Source: Diphasiastrum complanatum (lineage: Eukaryota; Streptophyta; Lycopodiopsida; Lycopodiales; Lycopodiaceae). From it: a stretch of DNA of 64,000 bases. A program made the position numbers and the translations under genes. The stretch is from NCBI GenBank assembly GCA_029204225.1, contig CM055108.1, positions 49,362,996 through 49,426,995 on the forward strand, in the 5' to 3' direction. Under the pieces are notes generated by a model. It saw nothing but the letters and a program-made list of their open reading frames with translations. It was not told where the DNA came from and made no database searches. Of the stretch, positions 21,661 through 33,575 are shown in pieces; within the stretch, counting starts at the first letter, position 1, and each line of letters starts with the position of its first letter.

Positions 21661-24364
21661 AAACCATCCAAGAATGCTAGTACAAACCCAACATCAAAAC
21701 AATGCTCACCAATGTAGCTAGTTTTACCATATCTTGACAATTTGCACACATCCACATGAAATTGCTCAAATATGAGATAGAACAAGTAAAGTAAACCTGA
21801 AAAACACTTCCTTGCTGCTCCTTTGACCTTACTTGAGTCTTGAATATGCTGTAAAAACAGATTTATAATAGCTTTTCCAATTACCTCTCCTTTGATGCTC
21901 TTGACTAGCTCCAAATTGCCAACTTCCCTTTTGACTAGTTGAAGCGCTTTGTAATCAACCTCTTGATCATCAAAGTCATTGAACAAACTTTGTTTTCCAG
22001 ATCCAATACTTGATTTTACAGCAAGATAACATCCATCCACTTGCATAGCTCCATATACACAAAAAGATCCTCCAAAAGATGTTCCACTCTTCATAAAAGC
22101 TCGATACTCGAGATCCATTGCTTGGATCCACTCCTCTTCTTTCCTTGCTTGATCTACACTTGTAGGCTCATCCAAAGAGGTTAGGAAAGCAACATAATTT
22201 CCATAAACTACTTGCTTACCCTTTTGATCATATGTGAGCCTTGAAGGTACTTGTCTTTCTCTTGATGTTCTCCTTGGCTTTTGACTTGATGAAGGTCCAT
22301 CATCACCACCACCCAAAGTAGGATCCTTCTCATCATCATCAAGAATGTTAGAACCATCCACTCTACTATCAATCATGCTGAAGACACCTTTGGAATGTAC
22401 CCCTCATAAAAAATGACATCTCTACCAACAATCACTTTGTTAGTAGAAGGAATGTAGACCTTGTAGGCTTTACTCACCTCACTATATCCAACAAAAATAC
22501 CTCTTCTTGAAGATGGATCCCCCTTGGTCCTATCATCAAGAGTAATGTTGACATAGCATGTGCATCCAAAGGTTCTTAGAAAGTTGACACTCGGCCTCCT
22601 CTTGAATAGCATCTCAAAAGGTGTCCTTCATCCAAAATAGCACTCGGCCACCTATTGCACACGAAATTGGCACACAACAAAGCTTGATCCCAAAATGGTT
22701 TTTCAAAATTAGCACTTAACCTCATAGCTTTAGCACTTTCACATAAAGTCCTATTCTTCCTTTCAGCCACTCCATTTTATCGTGGGGTCCTTGATGTTGT
22801 ATACTCCCTCTTGATCCCATGCTGATCGCAAAAGGCCTTGAACTTGTTAGATATGTACTCACCACCATTGTCACCTCTCAAGAACTTGATCTTTGTGGAA
22901 AATTGGTTCCCCCTTGCATTCTTGAACTTGACAAAGGCATCATACACTTTATCCTTGCTCTTTAGTAGATAGATCCAACATAATCTACTGAAATCATCAA
23001 TGAATGTTACATACATCTTAGCTCCACTATTGCTAATTGTAGTAAATCCATGAATATCCGAATGTATAAGTTGAAAAGGCTTTGTAGATCTAGAAATGGA
23101 TCTAGTATAAGGTAGTCTATGTGACTTAGACAAAGCACAAAACTCACAAACATGCTTGACATTACTTAAGGAGCTTGAAAGACCAATCACAACCTTCTTC
23201 CTTGCCATTACCTCCAATGACTTGAAGTTGAGGTGTCCCATCCTTTTGTGCCAAACCTCTTGAATAGAAATTTGCTCCCTTGCAAGACATCCAACTTGGT
23301 TAGCAATAACACAAGCATCAAGTTTGAATAACTTCGCTTGCCTTTTACCTTTTCCAATCAAGACATCCTTCCTTTTGATCATACAAGCATCTCCATCAAA
23401 CTCCACCTTGAGGCCCTTACTTAGCATTTGACTCACACTAATAAAATTCTTGGTAATAGATGGAATAAACAAGACATCCTCCAAATGAACATTCCTATTT
23501 GTAGAGAGAGAAATAGGAATTGTGCCAATCCCTTTGATTGCACACTCACCATCATTGGCCATGTAGATCACCCTCTTGTCATCTCCATATGCCAACAAAG
23601 AAGTGAAGTACTCTTTGATAAAGATCATGTGTGAACTTGCTCCACTATCAATCCACCAAGGATCTAGATCTCCATCATTAGCAAGCATACATGAAGACAT
23701 CACAAAAGCATCATCATTTGCATCTTGAACATCCAAACCATCCTCATCAAGAGTAAGATTACCTTGCTTGTCTCCTTGATCTCTCTTCTTCTTGTAGCAC
23801 TCACTTGCAAAGTGTCCTTTGATGTCACAATAGAAGCACTTGAGCTTTGATCTATCCTTCTTTTTTCCACTTGAAGAAGCATCCATTTGATCTTGTCCTG
23901 TAGACCACTTGCTTTTGGTTTTGCCCTTGAATTTGCCCATTGTGAACATAGCATCCTCTTGAAGTGTCCATGTAGATCCACCTCTTGCTTGAAGCCTATA
24001 TTCCTCATTGATCAAGATCTCTTGAAGATCCATCAGACTTGGCAAAGTCTTTTGAATAGCAATACTTTGAACAATGTTAGCATGAGCATCCAAGAAGCCA
24101 TTAAGAATCACTTGAATAAGCTCTCCTTCCTTAATGCTTTCACCTATGCAAGCTAACTCATCATTCAATGCTTTCATTCTAAAAAAAAAAGTACTTGGAC
24201 TTTCTTCATTCTTTTGCAAACAAGAAAAGATTTGCCTTCTTAGAGTCAACACTCTAGAAGTAGACTTGGATTCATAAAGCTTCTTCAATGAATTCCAAGC
24301 TTCCAAAGATGATGTGCACTTACCAACTTCCTTGAGAAGTTCATTGGTATCATTCATCTTTATA
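21661..24364 (-). pseudogene. Copia Gag-Pol fragment, minus strand (gag to RT start)
   Basis: Read from 24364 leftward: late Gag half from IKMNDTNELLKEVGK, knuckle CFYCDIKGHFASEC (about 23800-23850), protease WWIDSGASSHM (about 23650), integrase zinc domain WHKRMGHLNF...CEFCALSKSH, and core HSDIHGF, FIDDFSRLCW, RGDNGGEYISNKF. A stop replaces the two Gln codons of TPQQNGVAE near 22777. A frameshift follows, then FGCTCYVNITL and GRDVIF, a stop near 22373, and the RT-proximal linker to about 22080. From there to 21661 the frame stays open but is unfamiliar (for example VKGAARKCFSGLLYLFYLIF). The Gag start is missing. Confidence 0.88.
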
Positions 24365-24915
24365 TCTATATAAAGCTCATAGGATCTCTTATTTGGTTAA
24401 CCATCACATGACCTGATCTAAGCTATGTGGTTGGTAAACTAAGTCAATTCATGCAAGATCCTAGTGAGGCTCATTGGAAGCTAGGAAAGAGAGTATTAAG
24501 ATACCTCTCAGGATCTAGAGATTTTGGCATCTTGTATGAAGGATCTTCACCTAACCTTTGTGGGATTTTAGATTATTTTGCAAGTGATCAAATGGATAGG
24601 AAGTCAAAAAGTGCCTTTGCAATATATCTTGAAGAGGGAGCTACCTCATGGCTATCAAAGAAGCAACCTACTATCTCTCTATCTTCCACCGAGGCCGAGT
24701 ACAACATGCACCAAGGAGATGCTTTGGATAAAGAGGATGCTATTGGATCTTCACTTGCTGGATTCTAAGAAGAACCAATCATCTATTGTGACAACCTTTC
24801 AGCCCAAAGCATGGCAACCAGTCCAGTTTTCAATGCTAGAAACAAGCACATTGAGATCATGGAAACAAACCAGTCCAGTTGAATGAAATCATGGACATAG
24901 TTGCAGGAACTAAAG
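24365..24915 (+). pseudogene. Copia RT end/RNase H fragment with a gag scrap
   Basis: Plus-strand VVGKLSQFMQDPSEAHWK, RVLRYLSGSRDFGILYEGSS, then SWLSKKQPTISLSSTEAEY are the RT tail and RNase H of Copia. The Asp-rich DSDWAGD site reads DYFASDQMD, so it is altered. At 24878-24913 a short piece matches the gag at 17688-17727 (TGAATGAA..TCATGGACATAG). The piece abuts, head to head, the minus-strand Gag at 24364. Confidence 0.8.
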
Positions 24916-25767
24916 TGTTAAAAATATCACTTCCAACTTGATGTACTTTGTAGATCTTAAGATAATTGATCTTGATAGGATCTCACACGTGTGGAGACTG
25001 TTCCCATGTGTGAAAGAATGTACGTAAGTCACTTTTATAAAGTTAGATTGATTTTAGCTAGATCTACACTAGTGTGAACTTGACCTTTGAGTAGAATCTT
25101 CAAATTGGTCAAATTGGTCAAACTTTATTAAATAGATTGCACTTCCATGTGAATGGGTTATTACTCACACATGTCAAGATACCATTCACACGTGTGGATA
25201 AGCTTCTAGATGATAAGATAGGAAGATTCCATTAGATCCTACTCTATAGGGAATATTCCTATAAATGTGGAAGACTAGCTTTTTGTTTTCTAGCCAAAGA
25301 GAATAGTCAACTTTGGGAAATGAGCACATATGACTCCCATTGGTGGATCTGGATGAATAGGCACTCTTCACACATGTGAAGGCTTGTTGGACAGTACACA
25401 GCTCGTGGATGTACTTGATCTATAAAGGGATCAACCAAATCAATGAGAAGTTGATGAGACATTGGCAATTTCTAGTCTTGCTTGTATTTTCCACATTTGT
25501 CTTGTGTTTTTGTGATTGAAATGCATTTCTAAGCTTATGTACTTTACTCTCTATAAACAGGCCGTACATGTACTATCCTCCACACGTGTGAGGCCACTCA
25601 TCCAAGTTTTTAATCATTTGATCCATTGCTCTTGCTTAAATCATAGTGTAAAACATCTAGATCAGCTCTAACACCTAGAACTTGATAGACCTTTGGATTA
25701 AGCAATCACTAACTCCTAATGATTGATTAGTACAATCATAATTGTCCTTTTTCTCTAAAAATTGACA
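24916..25767 (+). repeat. 5' LTR of the 24916 Copia element
   Basis: 852 bp, TGTTAAAAATATC...AAATTGACA. CACACGTGTG occurs three times (24984-24993, 25197-25206, 25581-25590). In the 3' LTR copy the corresponding first two sites have become CACATATGTG and CACATGTGTG. A fourth copy lies in the leader at 25932-25941. Confidence 0.92.
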
Positions 25768-26359
25768 TGGTATCAGAGCCGAGTCTAAGAGTGATCTAAA
25801 TGATTAATAGTTCTTGTGAAATCATTGACAATGTGTTGTTTTTGAGTTTTACTTGAGAGGGCGAGTTCAAGGAGAGAGGTATCATCATTATTTTTGGTCA
25901 AGATTGATTTGTGGGATGATGAAGTACTATCCACACGTGTGAAACCATACAAAAACCTTCAAATTAAGTTCTGTTAGTGTTTTTTGACCCAAAAATATGC
26001 ATATTAGTCCAAAATTCAAGGTTTTTGGTGTATTGTCTAGATCTAGGTTCAACTATTGAATGCTAATGATCAAATAGTGATTTAAATCATTTAAGAAATT
26101 CATTTTGAAGCATTAGATTAGATCTATAAGGCTGATTTGTTCAGATCTTAAGTGTGTGTAAAATATCAAACAAAATTGAACTAGAATCAATTTCTTGAGG
26201 AGTGAATTGCTAGGATATTTGAAGTAGATCTATTATAACTCATCCAAGTCGAACTAGGATTGATTGGGCCGAGATTAAAAGCTTTGTGAAAGCTAGAAAT
26301 CTGTCTTAGATCACTTTTTATCAAGAGATCTTTGTGCATCTCATAGGCTTTCATTCACA
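25768..26359 (+). other. Primer site and leader of the 24916 element
   Basis: Primer site TGGTATCAGAGCCGAG directly after the LTR. The remaining leader is AT-rich and without frames; CACACGTGTG at 25932-25941. Confidence 0.85.
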
Positions 26360-27410
26360 ATGTCATCCATGGGTGGATATATCTTAGAATCTAGTGAGAA
26401 ACTAACTTCCACAAACTATTCCATTTGTAAAGTGAGGATGGAATCACTACTTGTGGTTCATGAGCTCTTTAATATTGTTTTAGGAGTTGAGGAAGAGCCT
26501 CAAGCTGCCCAAGAACAACTAAAATACAAGAAGAGGGTTAGATTAGCCCTACATTGCTTAAAGTTGAATGTTAGCAATGACCTCTTGAAGGAGGTGGCTT
26601 CTTGTACCTCATGAAAAGAGGCTTGGGATTCACTAAAGAACATTTATGAATCCAATAACACTTCAAGAGTGCTTATGCTAAGAAACTTGATCTTGCAAAT
26701 CATGAGAGGAAGTGGAGAAAATGGACAAGAATATGTCCTAAGGATAAAGTCTTTGAACAAAGAATTGGGATCTATAGGAGAGAAGATCCAAGACAATGAA
26801 CTAGTACAAGTAGTTTTGAATGGATTAGGAGATTAGTTCTCTAATCTAGTTCAATCTTTTGCTATTCAAGACCAACTTCCATCAAGTGATAAATTGCATA
26901 ATGTTCTTGTGGCTGAGGAGAGTAGGCTTCTACACCTCAAAACAAGAATGGGGTCCTTGTCACTACATAATGGTGATGAGAAAGCAAACTTCACATCTAA
27001 AGGCAAAAAGGAGACTCATCCTTTCAAGAAGATCCAAGGGAAGGAGGTCGAGGCAAAGGATGGAGGATCTATCTCCAAAGGGAAGCAAAAGAACAAAGCC
27101 AAGCTAAAGTGTTTCTTTTGTGAGAAGAAAGGACACTTTGCTTCTGAATGTTATAAGAAGAAAAATGCACAAGGGAGTGAAGATCAAGGCAATCTTGCAC
27201 AAGGAGAGGAGGAAGAGGATGGCTTCAACACATCCTTGATGGTAGAATCTAACCCAAGATCAAGCCAAGAGACATGGTGGATTGATAGTGGGGCTAGTTC
27301 TCACATGTCATTCAACAGGCATTATTTTTCTACTCTACTTTCTTGTAATGATTTTAAGAAGTCAATCTACACTGGTAGTGATCAAGAATGTAAGATAGAT
27401 GGCATATGAT
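26360..27410 (+). pseudogene. Copia Gag-protease, broken
   Basis: Gag starts MSSMGGYILESSEKL at 26360. Stops fall after VASCTS (26612) and after VLNGLGD (near 26832). Knuckle CFFCEKKGHFASEC at about 27112-27153, then a Lys/Glu-rich spacer and the aspartic protease site WWIDSGASSHM at about 27275-27310. The frame ends at 27407-27409 with a stop and shifts into 27410 onward. Confidence 0.9.
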
Positions 27411-27900
27411 CTTCCATTATGCCTAGGATCATCTAAGAGGATAGATCTTGATAATGTTTTGTATGTTCCATTTATTACAAAAAACTTGCTTAGTGTTGGT
27501 CAATTAATGGACAATGGACTAGATGTACATTTCAATAATGGAGTGTGTTCCATCTTGAAAAGTGATAAGTGCATAGCTAGTGGCATTAAGCAAGGAAGGC
27601 TCTTTAAATGTGGCTATTGAAAGTGTGAATATGGTTAGGGAGGAGTTGACTCAAGTAGAGCTTTGTCACAAAAGATTGAGCCATCCTAATCTTCAATCAA
27701 TGGAATCCATGGCATCAAAGGAGCTAGCTCTCGGCCTACCAAAAGCTTTCAAGAAGTGTGGCAAAGTGTGTGAGGCATGTGGCCTTTCAAAGTCACACAA
27801 GAATTCCTACAAGAGATCTTTAACAAGATCTACCTCACCTTTGGATCTTATCAATTCGGATGTACATGCTTTTTCTCATGAAAGTAATGGAGGAGCCTCT
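27411..27900 (+). pseudogene. Copia protease end and integrase zinc domain
   Basis: Contains LDNVLYVPFITKNLLSVGQL, the usual end of protease, then the HHCC zinc domain (CHKRLSHPNLQSM ... CEACGLSKSH) and NSDVHAFSHESNGGA, the start of the catalytic core. The frame stops at 27901. The rest of the core, with the second catalytic Asp and the Glu, is missing: the next sequence is the linker before RT. Confidence 0.88.
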
Positions 27901-29614
27901 TGAAAATGATCTTTTGGAAGATCAAAATCAAGTTCCAAAGGAGCCGAGAAGATCCACAAGGAGCAAGGCCGAGCCTTCAAGGCTCACATACTTTGAGAAA
28001 GTGAAGAAAAGGGAAGACACAACTTCTTCTACCTCTTACTCTTTTATAACCACAATGCTTGAAGAGCCATCATGTTATGAAGATGCAAATAGATCACAAG
28101 TTTGGAGAGATGATTGCAATGCAAGTAGAGTTTGAAGCTTTGATAGATAATCAAACTTGGAATCTTGTACACCTTCCATATGGGAAGAAGCCACTTGCAT
28201 GTAAGTGGATCTATAGATTAAAGTACAATCAAGATGGATCTATAAGTAAGTACAAGTCTAGATTGGTTGCTAAAGGGTTTCTTCAAACTAAAGGCATAGA
28301 TTATAAAGAAACATTTGCTCCCATAGCAAACCTTGTAGCCATTAGATTGATCATTTGTATTACTACTTTGTTCAAATGTAATCTCTATCAAATGGATGTG
28401 ACCAATGCCTTCTTAAATGGCTACTTGGAGGAGGAAATATACATGTTTCAACCTAAGGGCTTCATCAAGGATGGTGAGGAGGACAAGGTTTTCCACTTAA
28501 GGAAGAGCCTATATGGCTTGAACCAAGCACCTAGAGCTTGGTACTCTAGGTTGCATGATTTTCTCTACTCTCTTGGCTTTGTGATTAGCTCTTCTGGGCC
28601 TTCTTTGTACGTCAAATATAATGATGGAAAGATCATCATTTTAGTATTTTATGTTGATGATATCATATTGATAGAAAATGATGGTGAAGGCATAAGAAAT
28701 GTTAAAGCTTCTTTGTCTAGTGAATTCAAGATGGTAGATCTAGGACTTCTTAAGTTCATACATGGAATAGAAGCTACTAAAGGTAGTGATTTTACTTTTA
28801 TAAGTCATCAAATAATGCTACTTCTATTCTTGAAAGGTTTGGCATGAAAGATTGTAAGGGGATTGACACCCCTATGGATCAAGTTTGTAAAGTTACTAAG
28901 GATTGTGATGAAGCATCCTTTGAGGACATCACACTCTTTAGAAAGCTAATAGACTCCTTAATCTATTTGACAATCACTAGACCAGATTTGAGTTATAGTG
29001 TAAGCAAGTTAAGTCAATATATGCAAGGTCCTTTGATGCATCATTGGAAAAGTGCCAAGAGAGTACTTAGATATGTCTCTTCTACTAGATATTTGGCATT
29101 CTATCAATGATCTAACTTGTACCTGAGGGCATTTTTGGATTCAGATTTTGCAGGAGACAAGATGGATAGAAGATCCATAAGTGCATTTGTCACTTTTCTT
29201 TGTGGAGGAGTGATATCTTAGCTTTCCAAAAAGCAAGAAATAATTTCTCTTTCCTCTTGTGAAGCCGAGTACAAGGCATTGACTTCAACAACCAAAGAAC
29301 TCCTATGGCTAAGAAGACTTTTGGTGGAGCTTCAAGTGCTAAAGGCTGAGGAGATCCCTTGCATCTATTGTGACAATCAATCTTCTCAACAAATTCCTAC
29401 CAATCCGATCTTCCATGCTAGAACAAAGCATATTGAGATAGCTCATCACTTTGTGAGGGAGAAGGTGCAATCCAAGGAGGTTCAACTTCATCATATGCCA
29501 TCATCCGAGTGCATATCTGATATCTTAAGCAAATCTTTGGCTAAAGATTCATTTTTCAAGTTAAGAGATGCTCTTGGAATTGTAGATAGATGTACATTAG
29601 GGTTGCCAAGTTAG
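27901..29614 (+). pseudogene. Copia RT-RNase H, broken
   Basis: Starts in the linker (PRRSTRSKAEPSRLTY). The RT begins [20 protein letters not shown], with QMDVTNAFLNGYLEEEIYM, SLYGLNQAPRAWYSRLHDFL and the catalytic FYVDDIILI near 28650. A frame change near 28845 is followed by MKDCKGIDTPMD, TRPDLSYSVSKLSQYMQGP and the RNase H. RNase H has a TGA and a TAG (near 29107 and 29219), and ends KHIEIAHHFVREKVQSKEV and SECISDILSKSLAKDSF. The RNase H acidic site reads DSDFAGDKMDRRS, which is close to normal. Confidence 0.92.
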
Positions 29615-29624
29615 AAGTGAGGAG

Positions 29625-29948
29625 TGTTAAAAATATCAATTCCAACTTGATGTACTTTGTAGATCTTAAGATAATTGATCTTGATAGGATCTCACATATG
29701 TGGAGTCTGTTCCCATGTGTGAAAGAATGTACATAAGTCACTTTTATAAAGTTAGATTGATTTTAGCTAGATCTACACTAGTGTGAAATTGACCTTTGAG
29801 TAGAATCTTCAAATTGGTCAAATTTGTCAAACTTTATGTAGATAGATTGGACTTCCATGTGAATGAATTATTACTCACACATGTCAAGATGCCATTCACA
29901 TGTGTGGATAAGATTCTACATGATAAGATAGGAAGATTCCATTAGATA
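29625..29948 (+). repeat. Truncated 3' LTR of the 24916 element
   Basis: Matches the first 325 bp of 24916-25767 with about 13 differences, then stops. Confidence 0.9.
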
Positions 29949-30767
29949 CTCTCCAAAGCTAAGGAGATTTGGGATGCACTGCTCACAAGATTTCAGACGA
30001 AATCAAGAAGTCAGATCATGATGTGGGAAGATCAAGAGGGAGTGAGCATGATGAAAAAAAAAGACACCAAGGAGGAACTCGAGAAGGAGCACTTGTCTCA
30101 AGGCAAAAGAGACCTGAATCTACATCAATATGAAGGTTTGGGTAAAGAGAAAAGAGCAGCAAGGAAGTTTATCCATATCTCCCTTTACTCATCTTATTTT
30201 GTGTTTGATGTCATGTATTTGACAAATTCCTTTGATGATGCTAGTATGAACATTGTTTTTCATCCTATATCCTATGATGATGAAATAGTGATCATTACTA
30301 CTTTGATTGGAGTTCCAAATATGTATACAAAAGCCTCATCTTGTGATCCATTCACTCTTGAATTTCCAAGGAAAGAAGACCCCTTCATTGGAAGGATGTC
30401 AAGTTGGAGTTCATTGTTTTGGTGGATAAAGTCTAGATGTTGATATCTCAAGCTTTGATTGTATGTGCTTCATACAAAAGTTGGATCTTGTGGAAAGCTG
30501 CTGTTTTTCATGTTTATTTTGAGGATGAGACTCATGTTTTACAGCCCAAGGTGATCATTCAACAACCTACCAAAGACAAAGCTTCAATCTTGAAGACAAC
30601 CTTTATTGAGCTCTCACTACATTTGAGAACTTGGAGCTCAAATCATATTCTTATCATGATAAGTGATCATACTTAATCAACAAAGCAAGAACATGGAAAT
30701 TATATTGTTTTTATCCATGTATTAATTATTGATCCAGGATAGTCTCATCAAGCTAAATTGTGAGGAG
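29949..30767 (+). other. Unrecognised coding-like block ahead of a Copia LTR
   Basis: Begins with a gag-like phrase (AKEIWDALLTRFQT, near 29955) and then an open stretch at 30018-30443 (141 codons, including KRAARKFIHISLYSSYFVF and SSWSSLFWWIKS) and another at 30437-30676. I recognise no domain. It ends with the polypurine-like TGAGGAG at 30761-30767, directly before the LTR at 30768. It could be the 3' interior of an element whose 3' LTR is that one. Confidence 0.4.
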
Positions 30768-31628
30768 TGTTAAAATTTCACAATTCTAGCTTGACCAATT
30801 TTGGTCATATTGCTTGGAAATTGTATTATGGTCATGTTGTGGCTTGTCACTGTTAAACTTGAAAAACAATCCATATTGATTTCTTGGCTTGCTACAAATG
30901 TTGTACCATGCAAGTATGTAGCTCATTAATGCAAATGCCAAGTTTGGCCTACATAGAACTCGAGCTACATGGTTATGTATTATCTAGTTTGATAAATGCA
31001 ACTTGCATATAGTTTGTAGACATAGAATTAGCATGATTATGCTTGTAGAAACTCGTGGCAACTCACATGCATTAATTGTAAGTGATCCATAGTGACATGC
31101 AAGGCATGCACAAAGTTTAATGGACACATGCATGATGATTTGGACATTTCTAGTTAGAACTAGTACACTTGTAAAAAGTTGGTAGAATTTCATGAATGAC
31201 AAGTGACAAATGTCACATAGACTCTAGATGTCACTTTAGATGTCATTTTGGAATGGATAGATATGGTTCTACCTCGAGCTACCTCAATCTCCATAAATAT
31301 GTGTAGCTCTCCACACAATCAATGATGAAGAACCAAAGTTTTGTAGCTATCTCATGTCATTTTGGATCTAAACAAATATTGTTTGTTATCTCTCTAGCTC
31401 TCTCTCTCTCTCTCTAACTCATGTTGAGGCAAATGCTCATACATTGAAATCTTGTATTTTTTCATTCTTTGATCATTGCTATTATATTATGTTGATTAGC
31501 ATGCTGGATTGTGAATTAGCCATTTCTTCTGAACTAGATTTTGTTAATCAATCTAGAATCAGGTTATAGTGCCAATCACAAAGCTTAATTAAGGTCAGTC
31601 ACTCTTGTGAATTCTGGAAATTTTGTCA
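30768..31628 (+). repeat. Copia LTR with primer site
   Basis: 861 bp. It is preceded by a polypurine-like TGAGGAG and followed at once by a primer site, so it has the contacts of both a 3' and a 5' LTR. A short CT run lies at about 31397-31415. Confidence 0.88.
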
Positions 31629-32398
31629 TGGTATCAGAGCCACAGTAAGCTTTGCATGCTAACAACTCTAATTGTACAAGAAACTGAGAGCTAAATCGAG
31701 CAAAAAAGCAGCTTTGCACTTTTTCTTATCCTTCTCTGAAGTTTATTTGGATCAAATCAAATTTGAACTGAATCTTTAGACCTGAATTGAGGAAGTACGG
31801 AATTCTGAAATTTTGCACGTGTGAAAATCAGAGTTTTTCAGTCCCTTTGTTCTCCTTACTTATAGATCCAAAGATAGCAGTGTTATAGCTTGATGGAAAG
31901 CATTTGATCTATACTTTCCATATAAATTAAAACCAAATCAATCTCATGTGTCTAGCAAGAGTTATAAGCTCTTAAAGAGGATAGAGATAGGTCCAAAATC
32001 CGAGTGACAGCATTTTGATTTGATTCAATTATACTTTGTCTGAATCCATTGTTTTGAGCATACAACACAAGAAAATGTAGATCAAGACTGAGTTTGAAGT
32101 ATTTGAATACCCTTTGGGCCTTCTGAGTGTCAATAGTGTTTTCGTTTGAAGCATTTCACACGTGCCAAAAGTAGGATTCAAACCAGCCAAAGTGTCTCAA
32201 ACCACTTTTTGTGTCTGATCTAGATAACTTGTCTTGTTGAATATTTGAGATTCATCTCATATCTAGTTGCAAGTGTTTCACATAGGAAGGTAGTTCAACC
32301 TTGAAAATACCTATAGTGAAAGAGAGCAGGAACTGTAAGTCTGATAGGAACAAGCTCAAACATATTTCAATCCAATAACTAAGAAGTCTTCATTATAA
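31629..32398 (+). other. Leader of the 30768 Copia element
   Basis: Primer site first, then about 750 bp without a frame. Two half-sites of the CACACGTG type occur (TTGCACGTGTGAAA near 31815 and TTTCACACGTGCC near 32156). Confidence 0.75.
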
Positions 32399-33575
32399 TG
32401 GCATCTCAGGGAGGATATCTTCTAGAAGCCAGTGAAAGACTAAACACTTCTAATTACTCAATTTGAAAGTTAAGAATGGAGTCTGTTTTGATTCTCCATG
32501 ATGTTATGGATATTGTGCTTGGTGTTAAAAAGGAGCCTCAAGCACAGGTTGAAATTCCTAAATATAAGAAGAGATCTAGAATGGCTCTACATTTCATTAA
32601 GATGAATGTATCTAATGAAATTTTGAGAGAGATAGGATCTTGCACTACAGCCAAAGAAGCTTGGGATGCACTAAAGACCATCTATGAAGCAAAGAATACT
32701 TCTAGAATACTCACTCTTAGGAATCAGATTTTCCAAAGTTTCCAAAGAAGTGAAGAGAGTGCATCTAACTATGTTCTGAGAGTTAAAGATTTACATAGAG
32801 AGCTTTCCTGTGTTGGTGTTACCATTAACCAAGTTGAGCTAGTTCAAGTCATACTGAATGGCTTGAGAGATGACTATGATAATCTCGTTCAGTCTTTTGC
32901 TATTAAGGAGGAGTTATCTAATCTAGAAACTCTCCAAGGAATTCTTATTTATGAAGAATCTAGACAAAGCTATAAACTCTCCAGGATGAACAAACTTGAA
33001 CATGGTGGAAGTGACAAAGCCCTCTTTGTCAAAGTCAAGCAGAAAGGAAGGAGTAAGAACCAATTCTCTCAAGCATACAACAAAGACAAAGCCAAAGATC
33101 GAGATCAAGATGGTGAAGAGGATGAAACATCTCATCCCTCTAACTCAAAAACCAAGAAGAAGAAAGTGAAGTGCTTCTTCTGTGGCAAAAAGGGGCACTA
33201 TGCCTCTAATTGCTTTAAGAAGAAAAAGCAACTCACGCAAGCTAATCTCTCCAAAGAGATTGAAGAAGATTCTGTTGCAAGTGATGAAGAAGGATCACTT
33301 ATGGTGTCCAGTTTTTCTTCATCACCTTTCAAGAAAGATGGAGCTTGGTACATAGACAGTGGAGCCTCTTCACATATGTGCTATTCAAAGGAGTCATTTG
33401 ACTCAATCTTACCTTTCAAAGGACTCAAGAGATCTATTTACACAACTAATGATCATGAGTGTCCAATAGGAGGAATTGGCAACATTCCATTGAAACTTGC
33501 TTCTTCAAAAGTTCTTGCACTTTCTAATGTTCTTTTCATTCCAAGACTTACAAAGAACTTAATTAGTGTGTGAAA
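32399..33575 (+). pseudogene. Copia Gag-protease with two stops
   Basis: Starts MASQGGYLLEASERLNTSNY at 32399. The Trp of the usual SNWK motif is a TGA at 32465-32467; the rest is open to a TGA at 33571-33573. Capsid (KEAWDALKTIYEAKNTSRIL), knuckle CFFCGKKGHYASNC (about 33172-33213) and protease WYIDSGASSHM (about 33346) are all in order. The second stop falls at the protease end (LTKNLISV). Apart from the stops it is well preserved. Confidence 0.92.

Larger units (their letters stand above)
24916..29948 (+). mobile_element. Nearly complete Copia element, plus strand
   Basis: 5' LTR 24916-25767, primer site TGGTATCAGAGCC from 25768, leader, Gag from 26360, protease, truncated integrase, RT, RNase H to about 29614, polypurine tract AGAAGTGAGGAG at 29613-29624 and the first 324 bp of the 3' LTR (29625-29948). 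The LTR copies differ by roughly 4% over the shared part. Multiple stops and an integrase-core deletion make it defective. The 3' LTR stops at CCATTAGAT, where unrelated sequence begins, so no target duplication can be tested. Confidence 0.93.
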
